A DNA stretch of 9,478 nucleotides, taken from the NCBI GenBank assembly GCA_934167365.1, contig CAKPKU010000058.1, forward strand, positions 1 to 9,478, read 5' to 3'. The stretch's first letter is position 1. Each line of letters begins with the position of its first letter. Shown piece by piece: positions 5,873 to 9,478 of the stretch. The position numbers and the translations under genes were made by a program. The notes under the pieces were generated by a model. It worked only from the letters and a program-made list of their open reading frames with translations, did no database searches and was not told where the DNA came from. This DNA comes from an uncultured Clostridia bacterium (GTDB lineage Bacteria; Bacillota; Clostridia; TANB77; CAG-508).

Positions 5873-5924
5873 AAAAAATATTGCTATATGGAATTCTAAA
5901 GTACGTATGGGCAATATTTTTTTT
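5873..5924 (+). terminator. Hairpin between rplI and dnaB, likely a leaky terminator
   Basis: AAAAAATATTGC (5873-5884) pairs with GCAATATTTTTT (5911-5922), 12 bp perfect. An inner helix ATATG (5886-5890)/CGTAT (5904-5908) includes one G-U pair, and T continues to 5924. The eight-T run makes it look like an intrinsic terminator. With no evident promoter before dnaB, it more likely works as an attenuator that makes L9 mRNA more abundant than helicase mRNA. Confidence 0.75.
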
Positions 5925-5955
5925 ATCAGAATCTGTCTAGGAGGAATAGTAAAAA

Positions 5956-7281
5956 ATGGAATTTAATAAAGTACCACCACATGATATTGAAGCAGAGCAG
6001 GCTGTTTTAGGTTGTATGTTAACTGATAAAGAATCAGTTATATCCGCAATTGAAGTACTATCAGAAGAAGATTTTTATAGAGAAGATAATAAAATAATAT
6101 ACAGAGCCATATTGAATTTATACAATAGAGCAGAGCCAATAGATATTATTACACTAAAATCTGAATTAAGTGCTCTTGGCAAATTTGATGCAGTAGGTGG
6201 TTTAGAATATTTAGCTGAATTGCCAGATAAGGTTCCAACAACTTCAAATGTAGAAAGATATATAAAAATCGTTGAGGAAAAATCAGTTTTAAGAGGTTTA
6301 ATAAAAACAGCAAATGACCTAATAACACTAGGATATGACCCTACACAAGAAGTAGAAGACATAATGGATATGGCCGAAAAAAAGATATTTAATATTACCC
6401 AAAAGAAAAATCAAAATGGTTATGCATCAATAAAAGATATATTAGTAGATTCATTTACAGAGCTAGAAAATCTATATAATAGAAAACAACATGTAACAGG
6501 TGTTACAACAGGATTTATAGATTTAGACAATAGAACAGCAGGTCTTCATAATTCTGATTTAATATTAGTTGCTGCAAGACCCGCAATGGGAAAATCAGCA
6601 TTTGCTTTAAATATTGCTACAAATGCTGCAATACAGGGAAATGTTCCATCTGTTATATTTAGTCTCGAGATGTCAAAAGAGCAAATGGCAAACAGAATTC
6701 TAGGCAGTGTAGCAATGGTTGATGGAAATAGCATACGAACAGGTAGAATCGCTGATGATGATTGGATAAAACTTGCAACTGCATCAGGAGAGCTTTCACA
6801 AACTGGAATATATATTGATGACACACCTGGTATATCTGTTATGGAAATACGTGCAAAATGTAGAAAATTAAAAATGGAAAAAAATATAGGACTAGTTGTA
6901 ATAGATTACTTGCAGTTAGTTCAAGGAAGTAAAAAAGCAGGAAGCCGTGAGCAGGAGATTTCTGAAATAAGTAGATCTTTGAAAATACTAGCAAAAGAAA
7001 TAAATGTGCCAGTAATAGCACTATCACAGTTATCCCGTGCACCTGAACAACGTCCAGATCATAGACCTATGCTTTCCGATCTTCGTGAATCTGGAGCCAT
7101 AGAGCAGGATGCTGATATTGTTATGTTTTTATACAGAGATGATTATTATAATCAAGATAGCGAAAAAAAGAATATAGCTGAAGTAATTATTGCAAAACAC
7201 AGAGCTGGATCAACAGGAACAGTTGAGCTTGCTTGGCTTGGAAGTTACACAAAATTTGCAAATCTTGCTAAAGATTATTAA
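5956..7281 (+). CDS. dnaB: Replicative DNA helicase
   Basis: This is the hexameric 5'-to-3' helicase that unwinds DNA at the fork and recruits primase (called DnaC in Bacillus). The 441-residue length is typical. The N-terminal primase-interacting domain spans about 5-105 (HDIEAEQAVLGCML), then a linker, then the RecA-like domain from about 180. Walker A is ARPAMGKS (207-214, Lys213), followed by SLEMS with Glu238, Walker B VVIDYLQ (Asp317), ALSQLSR (Gln358), SDLRESGAIEQDAD (374-387) and KHRAGSTG (414-421) with the expected arginine finger region. No intein is present. Start ATG 5956 has AGGAGG (5939-5944) at a rather long 11-nt spacing. It is separated from rplI by a hairpin and from tilS by 39 nt. 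Confidence 0.97.
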   Translation: MEFNKVPPHDIEAEQAVLGCMLTDKESVISAIEVLSEEDFYREDNKIIYRAILNLYNRAEPIDIITLKSELSALGKFDAVGGLEYLAELPDKVPTTSNVERYIKIVEEKSVLRGLIKTANDLITLGYDPTQEVEDIMDMAEKKIFNITQKKNQNGYASIKDILVDSFTELENLYNRKQHVTGVTTGFIDLDNRTAGLHNSDLILVAARPAMGKSAFALNIATNAAIQGNVPSVIFSLEMSKEQMANRILGSVAMVDGNSIRTGRIADDDWIKLATASGELSQTGIYIDDTPGISVMEIRAKCRKLKMEKNIGLVVIDYLQLVQGSKKAGSREQEISEISRSLKILAKEINVPVIALSQLSRAPEQRPDHRPMLSDLRESGAIEQDADIVMFLYRDDYYNQDSEKKNIAEVIIAKHRAGSTGTVELAWLGSYTKFANLAKDY

Positions 7282-7320
7282 TTATACTAGATAACAAAAC
7301 AAGAAAGAAGTGAATTTTTT

Positions 7321-8304
7321 ATGTTTGAGGAAAAGGTTTTTGAAACTATAAAAAAATATAATATGATTGAAGAAAATGATTCTATTGTTGTAGCAGTTTC
7401 AGGTGGTCCTGATTCTATGAGTCTTTTAAGTGTGCTTATAAAATTAAAACAAAAAATGAATATTACTTTGGTAGTAGCACATGTTAATCATATGATTAGA
7501 GCAGTTGCAGATTCAGAAACTGAATATGTAAAAAAATTCTGCCACGATAATGGCATTGATTGTTTTGTTAAAAAAGTTGATGTAGTAAAGCTTGCAGAAC
7601 AACAAAAAATCAGTACAGAAGAAGCAGGAAGAAATATTAGATATGATTTTTTTGAAGAAGTTTTTGAAAAAATTAATGCTAATAAAATTGCAATTGCACA
7701 TAATAAAAATGATAATGCAGAAACTGTACTTATGAATATAATGAGAGGCTCTGGAGTTACAGGATTAAAAGGAATAGAGCCTGTTAGAGCAAATAAATTT
7801 ATAAGACCATTAATAGAATGTGATAGAAAAAGTATTGAGCAATATTGTATCAATCAAAATTTAAATCCAAAATTTGATGAGTCTAATAAAGAAAACATTT
7901 ATACAAGAAACAAGGTAAGAAATTTATTAATTCCATACATTGAAAAAGAATTCAATCCTAATATAATAGAATCAATAAACAGATTATCAAATTTAGCAAC
8001 ACAAGAAAATGAATATATTGATAGAATTGTAAAAAAAGAATGTGCAAATATTATAATATCTAAAACAAAACAAGAAGTTAAACTAGATTTAAAAAAATTT
8101 AATGCATTAGATGATTTTATTAAATCTAAAACAATTCTAGAATATGTAAGGGAACTTTTCGGAACGACAAAAGGTATTGAAAAAATACATATACAAGATA
8201 TTATTAAAATGTGTGAAAAAAATATCGGAAATAAATTTTTAACTCCAAATAAAAATATGAAAGTTTTCGTAAAAAAAGGTGTAATTAGCATATCAAGAAT
8301 ATAG
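7321..8304 (+). CDS. tilS: tRNA(Ile)-lysidine synthetase, short form
   Basis: TilS adenylates C34 of the CAU-anticodon tRNA(Ile) and replaces the oxygen with lysine, so the tRNA reads AUA instead of AUG. Its N-terminal PP-loop ATPase domain carries SGGPDS (27-32), AHVNH (53-57), EEAGRNIRYDFF and a divergent HNKNDNAET motif (127-135, usually HHxDDQxET) followed by MRGSGVTGLKGI. A helical substrate-binding domain fills the rest. At 327 residues it is much shorter than the Bacillus (about 470) or E. coli (about 430) enzymes and stops where the second C-terminal domain would begin. It resembles the short Aquifex form in this. AUA codons are very common in these genes, so the enzyme must be active. 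The ribosome site is weak: AAAGAAGTG (7304-7312) at 8-nt spacing. Confidence 0.93.
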   Translation: MFEEKVFETIKKYNMIEENDSIVVAVSGGPDSMSLLSVLIKLKQKMNITLVVAHVNHMIRAVADSETEYVKKFCHDNGIDCFVKKVDVVKLAEQQKISTEEAGRNIRYDFFEEVFEKINANKIAIAHNKNDNAETVLMNIMRGSGVTGLKGIEPVRANKFIRPLIECDRKSIEQYCINQNLNPKFDESNKENIYTRNKVRNLLIPYIEKEFNPNIIESINRLSNLATQENEYIDRIVKKECANIIISKTKQEVKLDLKKFNALDDFIKSKTILEYVRELFGTTKGIEKIHIQDIIKMCEKNIGNKFLTPNKNMKVFVKKGVISISRI

Positions 8305-8319
8305 AAAATATGATATGCT
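8287..8319 (+). repeat. Inverted repeat straddling the tilS stop codon
   Basis: AGCATATCA (8287-8295) and TGATATGCT (8311-8319) are perfect 9-bp arms around a 15-nt loop that contains the TAG stop (8302-8304). No T-run follows, so it is not a terminator by itself. It may stabilise the mRNA end or act together with the next hairpin. Confidence 0.6.
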
Positions 8320-8326
8320 GTTAATT

Positions 8327-8386
8327 TAAGATTGTTCAAACACAAAATCATTGCGTAATTTGAGTGTATGAACAATCTTATCTTTT
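8327..8386 (+). terminator. Long hairpin after tilS, probable terminator
   Basis: TAAGATTGTTCA (8327-8338) pairs with TGAACAATCTTA (8369-8380), 12 bp perfect. Short inner pairings follow (ACAC/GTGT, AAAT/ATTT) around a loop near 8349-8357. The tail is only ATCTTTT, so termination may be partial. It separates tilS from the ftsH promoter. The 8305-8531 gap otherwise holds only that promoter and leader; there is no open frame for hpt. Confidence 0.65.
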
Positions 8387-8439
8387 ATAATAAGCATTTT
8401 ATAGTAAAAATTTCATTTGTGAAACTTTTGTGTAAATGC

Positions 8440-8470
8440 TTGAATTGTAAATCAAACTATGTTATATAAT
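8440..8470 (+). promoter_or_regulatory. ftsH promoter
   Basis: TTGAAT (8440-8445) is a good -35. Two overlapping -10 choices exist: TATATA (8463-8468) at 17 bp with a TG extension, or TATAAT (8465-8470) at 19 bp. Transcription would start near 8476, giving a leader of about 55 nt. Confidence 0.65.
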
Positions 8471-8492
8471 AGTATATGATACAATAAGATAA

Positions 8493-8514
8493 TTTTGAAT
8501 ATCAAAATGATATT
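8493..8514 (+). promoter_or_regulatory. Overlapping alternative hairpins in the ftsH leader
   Basis: TTTTGA (8493-8498)/TCAAAA (8502-8507) and AATATC (8498-8503)/GATATT (8509-8514) share bases, so only one can form at a time. The second ends three bases before the ribosome site AAAGGAGG (8517-8524). Such A/T palindromes can arise by chance; regulation is only a possibility. Confidence 0.25.
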
Positions 8515-8531
8515 ATAAAGGAGGAAGTACA

Positions 8532-9478
8532 TTGAAAAATGGCATAAAAACTTTAGCTATATGGCTGATAATAGGTGTAATTATGGTAGTTGCAGTAACT
8601 GCAATATATGATAATTCTGATAGAAGGAATTTCACGTATACAGATTTAGTTACAAAAATTGAAGCTGGTCAAGTTACATCTGTAGACATAGATTCAGATG
8701 GAGTTTCTGCGGTAGTTAATTTCAATGATGGAACAGAAGAAAAGGAAGTTAATATTCCAAATATGGAAAATTTAATGGAAAATTTGGAATCTCATATGAA
8801 AGATAATTCAGTAAAAGTACAACAAGAATCTCAATCAATATGGGTTACTATAATAGGGTTAATCGCACCATTCGGGTTATTAATAATATTTATGTTATTC
8901 TGGTTTTTCTCAATGACAGGAAGACAATCAGGAAATAAAACAATGTCATTCGGGAAAAGCAAAGCAAGAGTTGTAGGACAAAATGATAAAAACAAAGTAA
9001 CATTTAATGATGTTGCTGGTGTAGATGAAGAAAAGCAAGAGCTTCAAGAAATTGTGGAATTTTTAAAAAATCCTAAAAAGTTCACTGACATGGGAGCAAG
9101 AATTCCAAAAGGAGTACTACTTGTAGGTCATCCAGGAACAGGTAAAACATTGCTTGCAAAAGCAGTTGCTGGAGAAGCAGGAGTTCCATTTTTTATTATA
9201 AGTGGATCTGATTTCGTTGAAATGTTCGTTGGTGTTGGTGCATCAAGAGTTAGAGACTTATTCGAGCAAGCAAAGAAAAATGCACCATGTATAATATTTA
9301 TTGATGAAATTGATGCAGTTGGAAGACAAAGAGGTGCAGGTCTTGGTGGAGGACATGATGAAAGAGAGCAAACATTAAATCAATTATTAGTTGAAATGGA
9401 TGGCTTCTCAGAAAATGAAGGTGTTATTGTATTAGCAGCAACTAATAGACCAGATGTTTTAGACAAGGCATTATTAAG
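8532..9478 (+). CDS. ftsH: ATP-dependent zinc metalloprotease FtsH, 3' end outside window
   Basis: FtsH is a membrane-anchored AAA+ hexamer that extracts and degrades misfolded membrane proteins and selected regulators. The first 315 codons are present. The start is TTG 8532, chosen because AAAGGAGG (8517-8524) is 7 nt upstream and the encoded N-terminus fits the family. Helix 1 spans about 7-25, an extracytoplasmic domain about 27-102, helix 2 about 104-127. The AAA domain follows, with Walker A GHPGTGKT (199-206), pore loop FVG (232-234), Walker B IIFIDE (254-259) and second region of homology to ATNRPD (303-308). The usual first proline of GPPGTGKT is His200. The HEXXH protease motif lies beyond the window. 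The gene follows tilS, as is common, but without hpt between them. Confidence 0.96.
   Translation, partial: MKNGIKTLAIWLIIGVIMVVAVTAIYDNSDRRNFTYTDLVTKIEAGQVTSVDIDSDGVSAVVNFNDGTEEKEVNIPNMENLMENLESHMKDNSVKVQQESQSIWVTIIGLIAPFGLLIIFMLFWFFSMTGRQSGNKTMSFGKSKARVVGQNDKNKVTFNDVAGVDEEKQELQEIVEFLKNPKKFTDMGARIPKGVLLVGHPGTGKTLLAKAVAGEAGVPFFIISGSDFVEMFVGVGASRVRDLFEQAKKNAPCIIFIDEIDAVGRQRGAGLGGGHDEREQTLNQLLVEMDGFSENEGVIVLAATNRPDVLDKALL

Noticed and set aside
7899..8375. Reverse 158-codon frame across tilS
   Set aside because: It is antisense to a clear TilS, has no convincing SD, and its composition follows the complement of an A/T-rich gene.
1..9478. CRISPR array, tRNA or rRNA genes, transposase gene, prophage or defence genes
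   Set aside because: No spaced direct repeats, no cloverleaf or rRNA-like stretch, and no recognised protein of these classes was seen on either strand.

Overview
This is a low-GC Bacillota (Clostridia-type) chromosome segment. The evidence is A/T-biased codons with AGA as the main arginine codon in the core genes, strong AGGAGG ribosome sites, near-consensus sigma-A promoters with 17-bp spacers, hairpin terminators, and the gene sets gatCAB, rplI-dnaB and tilS-ftsH. The species cannot be named from the window.

Layout. Positions 1-284 hold a consensus promoter and a long, hairpin-rich leader for an unrecognised 201-residue protein (285-890), closed by a GAAA-loop terminator. Positions 960-4463 hold gatC-gatA-gatB, encoding the amidotransferase that makes Gln-tRNA(Gln), and Asn-tRNA(Asn) where needed, from mischarged tRNA. 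A long imperfect palindrome of about 130 bp sits between gatA and gatB. Two small reverse-strand genes follow: a cysteine-rich 125-residue protein with its own promoter and terminator (4888-4511), and an 80-residue two-helix membrane protein (5269-5027). Forward transcription resumes at a strong promoter at 5356-5384 with rplI (ribosomal protein L9), dnaB (replicative helicase) and tilS (tRNA-Ile lysidine synthetase). ftsH (membrane AAA+ protease) has its own promoter and is cut off by the window end.

The core genes serve translation fidelity (GatCAB, TilS, L9), replication (DnaB) and membrane protein quality control (FtsH). The accessory parts are the two unknown soluble proteins, which use arginine codons differently from the core genes, the small membrane protein, and the palindrome. 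The most unusual signals are (1) the leader at 127-284, with a strong Shine-Dalgarno in front of an ATG-TAA start-stop codon pair, (2) the layered palindrome between gatA and gatB, and (3) a short TilS lacking the usual C-terminal domain, with hpt absent from its common place between tilS and ftsH. No clear defence system, CRISPR array, transposase gene, tRNA or rRNA is visible.
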